NCBI GenBank assembly: GCA_025201705.1 | Contig: MU616661.1 | Coordinates: 7,486 to 48,156 of the forward strand | Length of the DNA stretch: 40,671 nt | From: Dissophora ornata | Taxonomy: Eukaryota > Mortierellomycota > Mortierellomycetes > Mortierellales > Mortierellaceae | Direction of reading: 5' to 3' | Part shown: positions 12,141 through 23,481 of the stretch, piece by piece | How positions within the stretch are numbered: position 1 is the stretch's first letter | Layout: every line of letters starts with the position of its first letter | Program-made: the position numbers and the translations under genes | The notes under the pieces: model-generated | What the model saw: only the letters and a program-made list of their open reading frames with translations | Databases searched by the model: none | What the model was told of the DNA's origin: nothing

Positions 12141-13793
12141 GCGCACCAATTATTTCATGTATCTATACAGCTTAATAAATGAAGAAACGAAACCAAGCGA
12201 TAAAGAATTCACCATAGACCCTACTTGGCTGTTGACTTTCCCATTGCCAGAGTGTCTTTTGCTATCTCCTCTGTATTGTGCCTTTCAAAATAAAAGCGAC
12301 GAACCTTCAATTAGTGTCCCAGTCAATAACCTTAACGAATAATTGGTCTAAAATCAAAACTTTGATAACCTTCCACCAACGATTGTCGCTGGAGATGACG
12401 AGGAGTATTCCACGGATAACGAATGAGAAAGAGAACAAGTGTAAGAAGTTTCGCTATCTTGCTGTGATCTTGGTCAGTAAAACCGCGCTAAAACAATCGA
12501 CGCCTAATGAGTGTTTTTTTAGTTAATGAAGACTTCTGGTGTAGCAAGCTGATAAATTAAATTTATAGAAAAGGGCTGCTGGATGGAAATGTAGGGGCCT
12601 GATTTTGCTTCTTCCTATTAGTGTACCAATGTTCATATCTTTTGACGTCCTTCGCTAGCATTTTAATAGGCGGCTTAGAATTGTGGGATGAGTTTGTGCG
12701 TACGACACAGCCCGATGGCCATGCGAGCTTCATTCTTCTCGCGACATCTTCCTGCCTGTTTTTAGAACGGACAGATGCGCGCTCGTATTGCGCACTTGTC
12801 TTGCCCTCGCCTCTCGTTGGCTGTTATTACTTGCATTAAATGCCTGCGCATTCTTCATATCAATGTAAAGATGTACTAATGAAGATAGCGCACCTCAGAC
12901 TAGAAGAACTCAGTTTTTACTTTCTCTTCTGACTTTGGGCAAAATGGTGAAACGCGCTACCTGGCCACAAAGGACTGATTCACAGGAAGCGCACAGCATA
13001 AATTATTAAACGCGATAAGGTTTATTCAGGCAAATCGAGGCCTCCATCTTCTCCATCGCTTTATCGCTTGCTGATCTATGAGGTTGTGCTGCTATTTTAA
13101 CTCGGATCGATTATCGAGTTTTTGGTCGGACGGATAACATGTTCTAGGCCAATGGAATTATTGGCTGTCAGACGCATGCGTCAATAATGATCAGTAAAGC
13201 CAAGGACTGATGAGGATGCCTTACCTGAGCCATACTACTCGCGTAAAATACACCGCAAATATACTCTTTGTGCGTGTGTGCCCCTTGAAGACCTGCTTTG
13301 GGTTGATGTCAATTACTTTTCAGGTTCTGTTTAAACACGCCCGGTTGGATATATACCACCACACGCAAAGGTGTTGGAGGGGGGGGACATGAAGGCACCG
13401 AGGAACATTTACGCATTGAAATCAGCTTTTTATGCGCGTAGCCGAGTGACGATGCAGCTCTGCTATCGACACAAGGCATTTTGAGGGCAGCCAGGCGAAC
13501 CGTAATTCTACTAAAATCAAGAAAAGGAGTAAACAAATGTGCAGCACATAGGAGAAAAAAAACGTTACAGATGCTAGGTTGGTTGATCGACGCTGGCAAA
13601 CGCGTCTTTTGCGTATGACACAGGAAACCTACTCGCGCTTAAAGTGTTCCAGTAAGAGGAGCTCGATCGTATCCGATCATCATGCAAAAAAAGTCTCAAG
13701 AACGACGAATCTAACATTACCGAGCAAATCCAGGACATTTGTTCTTGGTCTTGTCAAACGCACCCCCTGTCTGCTTTCTGTTAAGTCGGTGGT

Positions 13794-13800
<7 letters not shown>

Positions 13801-13828
<28 letters not shown>
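13801..13828. repeat. (TG)14 microsatellite
   Basis: Perfect dinucleotide run of 28 bp in intergenic DNA, flanked by further interrupted TG units on its left side. Confidence 0.95.
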
Positions 13829-13830
<2 letters not shown>

Positions 13831-14257
13831 CAGGTGCATACAGAACGAGAAAGGAAATTTCGGGTCACACGCCCAATCGAAGCTGGCTTCTGCTGTTTCA
13901 TTTGTTTACACCGCCGTTCGCCCCCCTTGCGTAACATGCTGAATCGCAATTGCTGGTAAGTTCGTGTCCAACGATAATACAGTTGATGGTGTACAGTACA
14001 CATTAATAGGCGCAAAAAAAAGGTAGTGTATGTTTAAAGCGCTGAGGCTGCCACACTGCGCAAGAGCGAAGTCGACAAAAAGTATACAAATAAGCTCCCA
14101 GACAGATATCTGCCATCACAAGGCAGGACAATGCGCAATTGGTGGGGACCTCGTACTGAGACATTATGCGGTCGATGGTATGGGCCCCCTGGACAAAAAT
14201 AATTTAGTGCAAAAACAGTTGTAATAGGTCTAACGCTCAACAGCACCAACAAAACAA

Positions 14258-14290
14258 TTACCAGGGTGAGCTGATTTCAAATCCTGGTAA
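14258..14290. repeat. Short inverted repeat, 8-bp arms
   Basis: TTACCAGG (14258-14265) and CCTGGTAA (14283-14290) are perfect inverted copies separated by 17 bases, in AT-rich noncoding DNA. It could be a hairpin or a chance event. No flanking target duplication is apparent. Confidence 0.5.
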
Positions 14291-15107
14291 CGATAACGAC
14301 CAAGTCGAAACGAAACAAGGCTGGATTATCTGAGCTGAATAACAAATAAGTACATCTTATGCTGTAGACATACAAGAATGTGCATTGTTACACTCAGAGG
14401 CATCAAGGTTTTCACTAAATTGCAATGTATTGTAATGTACAGGGCTAAAAAAGGACTTTCCTAAGACTGCAGTACTCTTGTTTCATGGTGAGCGTACAGA
14501 GGGAGGCATACGGGGGGTGTGTATCGAATGATGTTTGGTGTTCAACGGATGTGATTCCGCGACTAGCCAAAAACGTGAGAGGGTCAAGATCACGATGGCG
14601 ATTCATGCAAGAGAGAGAGGGAGAGAACGTGTGTGTGCGTGTACCCGAGACAGGGATTCGATACGAGGGAATCGGCTGTTTGTGAGAGACCTGCTGGTCG
14701 TCGTGGTGCATGTCACTCTGGCGAGAATAAAGGAGAAATGTCTCCTTTCTGTGAATCCTCTCCTCTCGACGGTGGCCTTGCCGGTGTCTCTCTCGCGTCT
14801 CCTTCTCCGCAGTGGCATGATCGGTTTGTTGATGGGTCCCCGCTCTCCAGGCCCAAACTGGGTACAAAGCGAGGATATATTTCCCAACAAAGATGCCGTT
14901 CTCCCAAGTGCTCAGCGAGAACGCCGCATTGGAATGAGTCTTTTTTGTGTTTCCCAAGTGCGAGAGTGCATGTGGACATGTGGCGGCGTCCAAAACTTCA
15001 TAGTGCAATATGCATGTACGAAATGGGCTGTTCGCTCACTATATTTTTACCTGGCCTGAGCAGTGCCTTTACGCCATACCACACCTTTTTTGTCTCAACT
15101 TGTCTAT

Positions 15108-15115
15108 TATAAATA
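15108..15115 (+). promoter_or_regulatory. TATA box of the acidic secreted-protein gene
   Basis: TATAAATA, about 260 bp before the ATG at 15374. A pyrimidine-rich CT tract (15306-15350) and a CAA repeat directly before the ATG follow, a layout common in highly expressed fungal genes. Confidence 0.55.
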
Positions 15116-15305
15116 CTCGCTTTCCTTCCCTGCCCTTCCTGCTGTGGACACTCCTGTGATATAAACACCGCCTATTTATTTATTTTTTTCACCGCCTTTC
15201 CCACCGAATTCTTTGACTCCACTCCACCTCCGCCTTGTCAAACATAAGCCCCGAAACCGATCCGCATCAGATTTCTGGGCACGCCAACTTTCTGTCCGTC
15301 AAATA

Positions 15306-15350
15306 TCTCTCTCTCTCTCTCTCTTCTCTCTTTCTCTCTTCTCTCCCATC
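15306..15350. repeat. CT-rich tract in 5' leader
   Basis: Almost pure pyrimidine run, beginning with about ten CT units, directly upstream of a CAACAACAACAACAA leader of the secreted-protein gene. Confidence 0.8.
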
Positions 15351-15373
15351 CAACAACAACAACAACAACAAAA

Positions 15374-16156
15374 ATGGTTCCAAAACGCTCGAGCACTACC
15401 ACATCAAGACGTACAAAAAATGCGACCACAAGCTTCGTGTTGTTGATGTTGGTCAACATCGCCCTCGTCTCAACCTTCCTCCAAACCGATGCTGCACCCA
15501 TCGCCAGGCTCCTATCCATCACTCCCCCTCCCTCCTCGTCTTCATCATCATCATCAGCATCATCATCGGGATCCTTTGTGCCACAGCTCTCAGAAGCACA
15601 GCTTCTGATGCAGGCGCCACCTTCTTCAGCAACACAGCCTTCTTTTAGAAGAGCCCAAATCCAACGGCGAGACCAACAAACGCAGCAACAACCACAACCA
15701 AGGCATCCATCATTCACATCGTCCATGTTTCGACTTCAACCTCAGTCTGAGGAACAACAGTTGAGATCGTGGAGGTTCGACAGCACACTCCGGGGACACG
15801 CCGTCCTGGATGATGAAGATGACGACGCCGGAAACGAGTTACTCGACACCGAAACAGACGGGCTCTTGAGACCGGATGCAGACGACGAGATCGAGGGGAC
15901 TGTCGAAGGTGAAGCCTTCGAAGAGGAGGAAGAGGATGAGGACGAGGACGAGGATGAGAGCGACGACGAGGAAGATGAAGATATGGAGGACGAGTATATG
16001 AGCATGACGAGCCTTGAGGAGCAGTACAATGCGTCAATGGCGACGGATCGATTGTGGAAGGGAATGATCCATAGACTGTCTTCTGCTGTGGGGTTGAATC
16101 GTCATCGCCCTCGCACTAGTGGTAGAAGCGATGCGTTTATCGCCTTGACAGCCTAG
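15374..16156 (+). CDS. Putative secreted, Ser-rich and highly acidic protein
   Basis: Single-exon gene of 260 aa that I cannot assign to a family. After a basic n-region, a hydrophobic stretch (about residues 20-37, SFVLLMLVNIALVSTF) and the site TDAAP look like a signal peptide. Then come a poly-Ser block (about 53-67), a Gln-rich stretch (about 96-110), and an acidic block rich in Glu/Asp (about 180-208), with a short basic tail. No Cys is visible in the mature part. The start is supported by the preceding CAA repeat leader and the signal peptide. Low complexity argues for an extracellular or wall-associated, perhaps cation-binding, protein, but this is inference. It could instead be retained in the ER or be a type II membrane protein. 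Confidence 0.7.
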   Translation: MVPKRSSTTTSRRTKNATTSFVLLMLVNIALVSTFLQTDAAPIARLLSITPPPSSSSSSSSASSSGSFVPQLSEAQLLMQAPPSSATQPSFRRAQIQRRDQQTQQQPQPRHPSFTSSMFRLQPQSEEQQLRSWRFDSTLRGHAVLDDEDDDAGNELLDTETDGLLRPDADDEIEGTVEGEAFEEEEEDEDEDEDESDDEEDEDMEDEYMSMTSLEEQYNASMATDRLWKGMIHRLSSAVGLNRHRPRTSGRSDAFIALTA

Positions 16157-16996
16157 TGTCATCTCCATCGGCACCAAGGGATCTAAAGAAGTAGACACAC
16201 ACAGCCCCCCTTCCTTACCCCTCTCCTCCTTTTTTCCTCTGTTTTTTTTTGGCGCTTGTCACTTCGTCGTGCACACGCCATGACTCCCTCGAGCATATTT
16301 ATTTTCAGATCCACAGCCTCGCAAACACGCCTCGCGAGAACGTGTTTGAAAATGGGCGCATGAGAGAGACACAGTGAATGTGGCGTAACTCTAGAGCCGT
16401 CGGAACTGGAACGAATTTTGATCCCCCCGGCTTAGAGACGCCTTATTTGCAACATGTACATAACACAAACCCCCCCCCCCTCCCCCAGTTTCTTGCACAG
16501 ATAGCCATCTGCACTTGTAAAATAAAATAGACAGGCAATCTCGCATACCGTATTTCTGCTCCCATGGCCCATTTGTAACATCACACTCCCTTCCCAACTA
16601 CATAACATGAAACGAATAAAACAACAAAAAGAAATGGACTTTATGAAAACTGCCATTGTGGTGTTTAGCGACGAAATACATTGTCGGCATCGCACATCAA
16701 AGGCTTTCATCTCTGTGCTTAGGTACTTCCCTTATCTCAGTTGCTTTCAAAGATCGGATGACCTTCTTGGTCAGGAACAGAGAAAACACTGACCAAGAGT
16801 GGTAGCCTCCTCCTGAAGTGTCGCGTGGTTGGATGTAGAACGTGCGTTGTTGTAGCAGTTTATTCCACCCTGTAAAAAAAAACATATATAAAATATTGCG
16901 TGCTACGTCTAGAGATCCCTGTCCTGTAAGCCCAGATATCCAATTGTCCAGTGCACAAACAAACAAACAAAAAAAAGATTGCCGTCTGCTACTCTT
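16157..16996. other. Convergent intergenic region
   Basis: About 840 bp between two convergent genes. It holds a C-run at 16470-16487 and AT-rich stretches suited to 3' ends. I see no gene in it. Confidence 0.6.
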
Positions 16997-17684
16997 TTAC
17001 ATGCCACTATGGATCACAGAAATAGAGCGTAAAAAGACAGGTTGTTAGTATCCCAAAGCAAAATGATATAGTCCAAGTTCAACAAGCAAAACCTGGTGGG
17101 AAAAGCACATACCGAATCTTCATCAATTTGATCAGTTCGATCTTCTTCCGGACCATTGCTCCAAACAACTTCTTGTTCCGTTCCTGGTTCTCCCTTCTCA
17201 TCCTCGTATGTCCATTCTCATACGTCCTCTTCAAACGCAACTCCCGCTTCATGTTGGACTGATTCAGTGTTGTGCGCAACCGCCTGTACGTCTGATCAAT
17301 CATCGCAGGCGAGTTCACCTTGAACGACCGACCCTCTGTCGGGTGGTTCGTGTCCAGATGAATTGGGTTCGATGTCGTGTTCGCCTTTGCAGCAGTTGAT
17401 CCAAACAGTGACATATCCGACCGGCCTCCTACCCTTGGACCAGTAGAGCGACTACCGAACAAACTGCTTGTCGTGGTGCCACTGGCACTGCTGCTGCTGT
17501 TGCTATTGGGGTTGCTGCTGCTGTTGGAACGGAGCGATGCAAAGATGTCGGAGATGTCGTTGCTGTTGCGGAACGACGAGGAGCTGTGGAAGGCGGCAAC
17601 GGCCTGGACGCGGGTAACGGTGGCAACCTGGCGCTGTGCCAATGCGGCTACGACAACATTGCTTTTTGAGAGGGCGCGCAACAT
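16997..17684 (-). CDS. MRP21: Mitochondrial small ribosomal subunit protein bS21m
   Basis: Component of the mitoribosome small subunit. Exon 1 is 17684-17113 and, by my model, a 10-bp last exon is 17006-16997, giving 193 aa. The N-terminus MLRALSKSNVVVAALAQRQV, without acids and rich in Ala/Arg, is a mitochondrial targeting sequence. A Ser/Asn-rich spacer (about 47-85) follows. The bS21 domain is the last 70 residues: a YRRLRTTLN helix, then the basic YENGHTRMRRENQERNKK helix and KIELIKLM. The intron (17007-17112) starts GTATGT and has a TACTAAC branch site near 17043-17049. Splicing ends the protein KIRGM. Without splicing it would end eleven residues after the donor, at a stop within the intron (17079). 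Family match is good through the basic C-terminal helix; the tiny exon is less certain. Confidence 0.85.
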
Positions 17685-18186
17685 TTCTTTGTATGAATTC
17701 CGTCGTGTCTCGAAAGGTTGTGAGAATGAAATGTAACAGGCGGAGGGACGGAAAGATTCATGCCCAAACAGGAGACAAGTGGATTTGGTGGCTTTGTATT
17801 TACAGACGGGAAAGAGGTGGACTGCTCATCCGGTAACCTTGATCCTTCGTCTCGCACGCTCTCCCTGCACACACACACGTTCCTTTGTTCGTCATTCTTC
17901 TTCACACCAGAGGTTCTTCTTTGAATGTCTATTTATTATGATGGATAATTACATAGGTTTCTATTTTTTTGTCTTTTTCTAACGTCGGAAAGATCTAGTC
18001 TATGTCGAAAAGAGATGCAAAACAGAGCGGGATAAAGGACATTATGGGTGATGGTGAAAGAAAAAAAGAGATAGAGGATAGAGGAAGAGGGCGACTGGTG
18101 TTACATGTGTATGATTTGAAAGAAAGATAAACGAATGTGACAATGAAAATGAACAAAAATAAACAGCAAAGACCTAGCATGCATGC
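17685..18186. other. Intergenic region between SSC1 and MRP21
   Basis: About 500 bp containing the 3' end of SSC1 and the promoter of MRP21, both on the minus strand. AT-rich in its left half. No gene or clear element seen. Confidence 0.55.
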
Positions 18187-20350
18187 TTAGTTCTTCTTAG
18201 GGTCCTCGTTGTCGACGGTGGTACCCTCGGACGAGGAAGAGGTGTTGTTGGCAGCGTTCTTCTTGTACACCATCTCGAACAGCTTCAACGATCCCTGCTG
18301 GAGATCAGTCGACTCCTTCTTGATATCCTCGGCCTCAACAGTCTCGCCCTTGGCAAGAACCTCACGGAGCTTAACGATCTGGTCCTTGATCTTCTCGGCC
18401 TCAGTCGAGTCGAGCTGATCCTTAAAGTCGTTCATGTGCTTCTCGGTCTCAGAGATGATGGACTCGGCCTGGTTAGTGGCCTCGATCTGGTCCTTCTTCT
18501 TGCGATCAGAGTCGGCAAACAATTCAGAATCCTTGATCATCTTCTCAATCTCATCCGACGACAAACCAGAGGAGGCAACAATCGACATCGACTGGTCACG
18601 GCCAGTGGCCTTGTCCTTGGCTCCAACGTTGACAATACCGTCGGCATCAATGTCGAAAGAGACCTCGACCTGAGGAACACCCTTGGGGGCGGGGGCAATA
18701 CCGTGCAAGTTGAAGTCGCCCAAGAGCTTGTTGTCGCGGACCAACTCACGCTCACCCTGGAAGACACGGACCTGGACCTGGGTCTGGCCATCGGCAGCAG
18801 TGGAGAAGACCTGGGACTTCTTGGTGGGGATGGTGGTGTTACGGTTGATCAAGCGGGTAAAGACACCTCCGAGAGTCTCGATTCCGAGGGAAAGAGGGGT
18901 GACATCCAACAAGAGAATATCGGTGACGGAACCGGCCAAGACACCTCCCTGGATAGCGGCACCAATAGCAACAGCCTCATCAGGGTTGACAGACTTGCCG
19001 GGCTCACGGCCAAAGACCTGCTTGACGGTCTCGATGACCTTGGGGACACGGGACATGCCTCCGACAAGGACGACCTCGTTGATCTCGTTCAACTGGATAC
19101 CGGCATCCTTGATAGCCTTCTGGCAAGGGTCGATGGTGCGGTTGATCAAGTCCTTGGCAAGACCCTCAAACTTGCTACGGGTCATCTTGATGTTAATGTG
19201 CTTGGGGCCGGTAGCATCGGCAGTGATATATGGGAGGTTGATGTCGGTCTGGAGAGTGGAAGACAACTCGATCTTGGCCTTCTCGACACCCTCGCGGATA
19301 CGCTGAATGGCCATGCGATCGTTCGAGAGGTCCAAACCCTGCTCCTTCTTGAACTCCTCAACGACGTACTTGACGAGCATAGCATCGAAATCCTCACCAC
19401 CGAGGGCAGTGTCTCCGTTGGTCGACTTGACCTCAAAGACACCGTTCTGGATCTCGAGGATAGAGATATCGAACGTACCACCACCCAAATCGTAGACAGC
19501 GACAACACGGTCACCGGCCTTGTCCAAACCGTAGGCGAGAGCGGCAGCAGTGGGCTCGTTGATAACACGGAGAACGTCCAAACCAGCAATCTTTCCGGCA
19601 TCCTTGGTGGCCTGACGCTGGGCATCGTTGAAGTAAGCGGGAACAGTGACAACGGCGTGGCCGACCTTCTTTCCGAGGTATCCCTCAGCAGTCTCCTTCA
19701 TCTTTCCGAGAACAAAAGCACCGATCTGGGAGGGAGAGTACTGCTTGTCGCGAGCCTCGACCCAAGCGTCGCCGTTCTGGTGCTTAATGATCTTGTACGA
19801 GACAGTCTTGATATCGTTCTGGACAGCCTTGTCAGTGAAGAGACGACCAATCAAACGCTTGGTGGCATAGAGGGTGTTCTCAGGGTTGACGACGGCCTGG
19901 CGCTTGGCAGCCTGACCGACGACGAGCTCGCCCTCCTTGGTGAAGGCAACGATCGAGGGGGTGGTGCGGGCACCCTCGGCGTTTTCAATAACGCGGGGAA
20001 CCTTGCCCTCCATGATACCGACGCAAGAGTTGGTGGTTCCGAGATCGATACCGATGACAGGTCCATTGATGGAGCTGTACGGGCGGGCAGCGACCTAACA
20101 GAATGTGTGATAGGATGCGGGAGAACGAAACGCAACCGTTAGCTTTGCTGTTCTTGGTGGAGTTGTCGTCGCCGTTTTTGGCTGATCTCCTTCCTGAACC
20201 AGATCTCGTCCCTGAAACAAAATATGCAGGAACAGTGATCGCACTAAAAAGAGTAAATAGAAACAATGCACAAGAAAAGAATGGAGTATTGCTTACCCTC
20301 TTGGCGTTAACGGTCGCGGCGGAACGGGACAGGCGAGCGAGATTCAACAT
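18187..20350 (-). CDS. SSC1: Mitochondrial Hsp70 chaperone
   Basis: ATP-driven chaperone of the mitochondrial matrix; motor of the TIM23 import complex and partner of the Mge1/J-protein cycle. Exon 1 (20350-20297) encodes [18 protein letters not shown], a targeting peptide; exon 2 (20094-18187) the rest; total 653 aa, normal for the family. Visible motifs: [17 protein letters not shown] (phosphate 1), [41 protein letters not shown] (phosphate 2) and [10 protein letters not shown] (adenosine). The substrate-binding domain starts after the [14 protein letters not shown] linker. The C-terminus is Ser/Asn-rich and ends DPKKN, as in mitochondrial rather than cytosolic (EEVD) or ER (HDEL) Hsp70. 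The intron is 202 bp. Codon use is strongly biased to C-ending codons, as expected for high expression. An AT-rich TATA-like box lies near 20431-20440. Confidence 0.97.
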
Positions 20351-20707
20351 GGTGAGAATGTCGGACGGTGGGGGGGAAGGAGGGGAAAGTGGAGAATCAA
20401 GTTGGGTGCTTGCACCCGAGGACACCGTCTATTAAATATGACTGATTGATTGTTGACGGCGTACCTGGACAAGCCACTCGTCCAAAAAAGGCAAACGAAA
20501 AAGAACGCAATGGAATACGGAGATGAGGCTCCGCACCTCTTCTTTTTTTCCCCAGCTTTTCCGTTGTTGCCACCAATCATAGTTCACAGGCTTGCATTAC
20601 TGCGCTCAGTTGACGAGGACTCGCTTTTCGGTTCGCAAAACGATCCTGGCTGGAGGATGGACGCAGCAGCATGGCTCAGGCGCTTTATTCTAAGAGTTAC
20701 AATAAGT
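20351..20707. other. SSC1 promoter / VPS17 terminator region
   Basis: 357 bp. A TATA-like ATTAAATA at 20431-20438 is the only promoter element I can point to. I looked for heat-shock elements (alternating GAA/TTC triplets) and saw no clear array. Confidence 0.5.
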
Positions 20708-23143
20708 TTATACGGGCAATGTGCCAAAAGACCGTGCTGCATGCATGTATTCATTTCCTGATCCAGTGTCTGTCTGTTGATGGTGGTCACTCTCTGCTTC
20801 GCCCTGGTATTGATCCGCTTTTAGTCCTGCACCGACAGACAGCAACTCTTCTAGTTTAGCTCTTTCGAACCCGATCTGCCGCTGGCTGTATTGTTGCAGT
20901 GCACGCAAGAGATCTTCTTGGCTCTGCTGCTTGTATCCCTCCAGATCCTTCATCAGGGCCGAGGTAACCTGCTCCATCCGTTTTTTCATATTGCCCTCAA
21001 ACAAAACGGCCTAGGTTCGTGCACCAACGAGAATGACGTCGGGAAGAGGGTGACAGATCGGAACAGGTAGGCGGAATTTTAGTTTACACACGGTTCCATA
21101 AGGTTTGATCTGAACGGAGTTTAAAGAAAAATAAAAAGAACAACCGCCCACTTACGTCTTCAAGATCGTCGATACTGTCAGTCACTTTCTCGGGGTTGAT
21201 GTTTGTTGACGATCGCAGTCTTTCCATAGTCTTGCGCTTGCTCTCGGTGCTTTTGATCGAAGCGTCATACTCGCCCAGGACAGACAACCGATAGTCCAAT
21301 GCACCACTTAGTGTCTGAACATGCTGCAACTTATACTCTAGAAAGCTTCCCAGGACGGTTGCATCGCCACCAACCTAATCAAATGAGCATGAGTCAGGGA
21401 TCGGTACGAAACATGTCCTCGACTGCGACAACAAGCATCAATGGTTTACCTGAGCCTTGCTCGCCTTTGCCATTCCATCTAGAGGTTTCGCTAGCAGCTT
21501 AAACATCCTGTAGGTCTGTGAGTCAGCGCCAGTTGCTCCCGGTACCTACTCATTGGCCCCTTTTCAGGCAAAATGCCAGCACAAGTTTACCTTGCCAGTT
21601 CTTGTATACTTTCGCCAGCTGCCCAAGTATTGCTTAATGTTGCCAGCTCAGACTCTTTGGAGCTAAAATCTAGAGCATTTAAAGAAATGGAGTTTGCTTG
21701 TTAGGAGAACACTTTCATTGACACATCAAACTCATACAATGACAGGTCGCTATGCTCCTTATATTACCTCGCCTTGCTTTGATCTCCTTGTCCAACCCCT
21801 TGATCACAACTTGCAACTTCGTCTCGACCTTTGTAGCCACAGTCCTCTCCTCTTCAAAGTCGTCGTCAGTGTCACCCAGCGACAACGTGCTGCTGGCTCC
21901 AGTGCTGAACCTCTTCACACCAATGTTGAGCAACTTTCCTAAAATCCTTTTGGGCCTGGCCGGTGGCAAGAACTAGAGAGATCAACCAGGTGAGTATGCG
22001 AGATCACATGTCGCCTGACACTAAGGCCAAAGTCATTGCAGTTGCTGCTGTGCAGCTCCTTCCTGATGTTCACTTACGCCAAATTCAGACTCAATAAACA
22101 TCTGTAGTTCGTAATCCTGCGAAAGAACTGGGTGGTGACCTATCCTCTCTACAAAGAGACGCATCGATTGAATATCCAATGCACTCACGAGTGATCGTTC
22201 TGGGGGTAGTACTGGCACAATGACCTCAGGATGCTCTTCCACGAGATGCTCCCTCAGTCGGACAAACTCTAAGTATGAGCGCGTGACGTTTTGATACGAT
22301 TGGCGCTTGTACCGGGGCATGTTTGTCTGTGTTTTGAATATTACAATTGAGGACGAGTCAGTACCCGGAATCCAATCCAGGGCAGGGCACGACCCACAGG
22401 CATCGCAAAAGTGATAAAAGCGAGATATGAGGAATGTCTTCGGATTTTACCTGAACAGAGAGTAGGAACATGCCATCCTTGCCTCTACGATCCGTGTCTG
22501 GAATGGTGATATGGAGGTATTGGGGGGCCTTGACGCGCTGTTGCTCATACGAGGATTCGCGCTGACTCCTTCTTGGTGTTGGCGAGACTGCTTTTTGACT
22601 GTTTGAAGGTGGAACAGGTGGTCGGGTGGTGCTTGCTACAGGGCCTGCTTGAGGACTTGATGGCAAGGAAGAGATTGTTGAACTGTGGCTGATGGCGTTA
22701 CCCCCTTTGCTATAACTATAATTGTAGCCGCCTGGTTTCATGTAGGGCTCGTGGTCATCATTGCTGTTGTCACTGGCGAGGGGATCGGAGAAAGGATGCG
22801 ACAGAGACGACGAAGGAGAGGAAAACGAAGAGACATCTGAAAAACGATTAGGATTGCTGTGTGTTCCTGTAGTTTTTGTTGCTGGCACAGGCGACGGTGC
22901 CTTTTGGCGAATGGGAGTAGAAGTTGCAGGACGATTCTGCACTGATGGTTTCTTTACAGTCGGCGACGACAAGGGATCAGAGCTGCTTTTGGAAGTGCTG
23001 TTGACCTTGGTCTTCACCACTGGGTTGGGCCGTTCAACAGCAGCCGACACTGGGCTGGGTACAAGCAAAGGGTCATTTCCTGATTCAATCTTTGAGGAAG
23101 CATAGGCAGCCGATGTGAGCGGGTCGCTAAAGTCCTGCGCCAT
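20708..23143 (-). CDS. VPS17: Vps17-type sorting nexin (PX-BAR), retromer subunit
   Basis: SNX-BAR protein that, with Vps5, tubulates endosomal membrane for retromer recycling. Exons 23143-22451, 22326-22078, 21972-21768, 21669-21591, 21507-21450, 21374-21156 and 21010-20708 join in phase to 601 aa. Residues 1-210 are a disordered Ser/Pro-rich region with repeated SDPL motifs. A divergent PX domain follows (about 215-314; RYKRQSYQNVTRSYLEF, then IVPVLPPERS, ending MFIESEFG). The BAR region (about 320-570) includes VGGDATVLGSFLEYKLQHVQ and TKSKRK-like helices; its EKVTDSIDDLED segment matches the Vps17 family better than Vps5 or Snx4. The ATG at 23143 was chosen since the frame continues upstream only with unrelated sequence. 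The tail after about 570 is Gln/His-rich and unique. Confidence 0.88.
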
Positions 23144-23481
23144 GTCGCGACGGGAGAGTATGTGCAGTTTGTGCTGCTTGAGAAGGAGGCGAAACGCAAG
23201 GTGCTTTTCGCACGCTGGAACGGCGCCCACGAGTGGATCGCACACCCCTTAACTCCAAGGCCTAGATCCCGTGCGCCTCGAGATTGGCATGTTGCAGTGA
23301 TCATGGATTGTGCGCTTTCATAAAGAGTTGTTTATAAATGATGATTGATATGATGATATGATGATATGATGTAAAGAGGCACTGACAGGAATAATACAGG
23401 GGGGAACAATAACTACAGAACGAATTATAAAAAAATCTACTTATAATTGATATCTGCCAACGGCTTCAGCTCTTTGAGACT
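23144..23481. other. Intergenic region VPS17 / MSS116
   Basis: 338 bp with the VPS17 promoter and MSS116 3' end. Contains the ATATGATG repeat at 23339-23371. No gene seen. Confidence 0.55.
23339..23371. repeat. ATATGATG short tandem repeat
   Basis: About four units of ATATGATG, the first imperfect (TGATTGATATGATG), in the spacer between VPS17 and MSS116. Confidence 0.75.

Larger units (their letters stand above)
12015..15373. other. Gene-poor region of about 3.3 kb
   Basis: Starts with the transporter 3' UTR and ends with the promoter of the acidic secreted protein. It contains a CACACATTC array (12092-12140), a (TG)14 microsatellite, an 8-bp inverted repeat (14258-14290) and a TATA box at the right end. 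Open frames of 60-190 codons overlap one another on several frames between 14445 and 15112, none with a recognisable domain, good start context or splice-linked extension. I see no transposase, reverse transcriptase, terminal repeats or tRNA. Decayed mobile DNA cannot be excluded by eye. Confidence 0.6.

Noticed and set aside
14258..14290. Inverted repeat as transposon ends
   Set aside because: Arms only 8 bp, 17 bp apart, with no target-site duplication or transposase between them.
14445..15112. Overlapping frames of 159-187 codons on both strands
   Set aside because: Mutually overlapping, Arg/His/Ser-rich, the longest lacks an ATG start, no splice-linked extension or domain.
18436..20142. 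568-aa plus-strand open frame opposite SSC1
   Set aside because: Exact antisense of a highly biased Hsp70 coding exon; composition is Leu/Asp/Gly/Val-rich with no real domain. Kept only as a caution in the findings.
23014..23245. Longer N-terminus for VPS17 (upstream in-frame Met at 23245)
   Set aside because: The extra 34 residues do not resemble the family, while the ATG at 23143 opens directly into the SDPL-repeat region.
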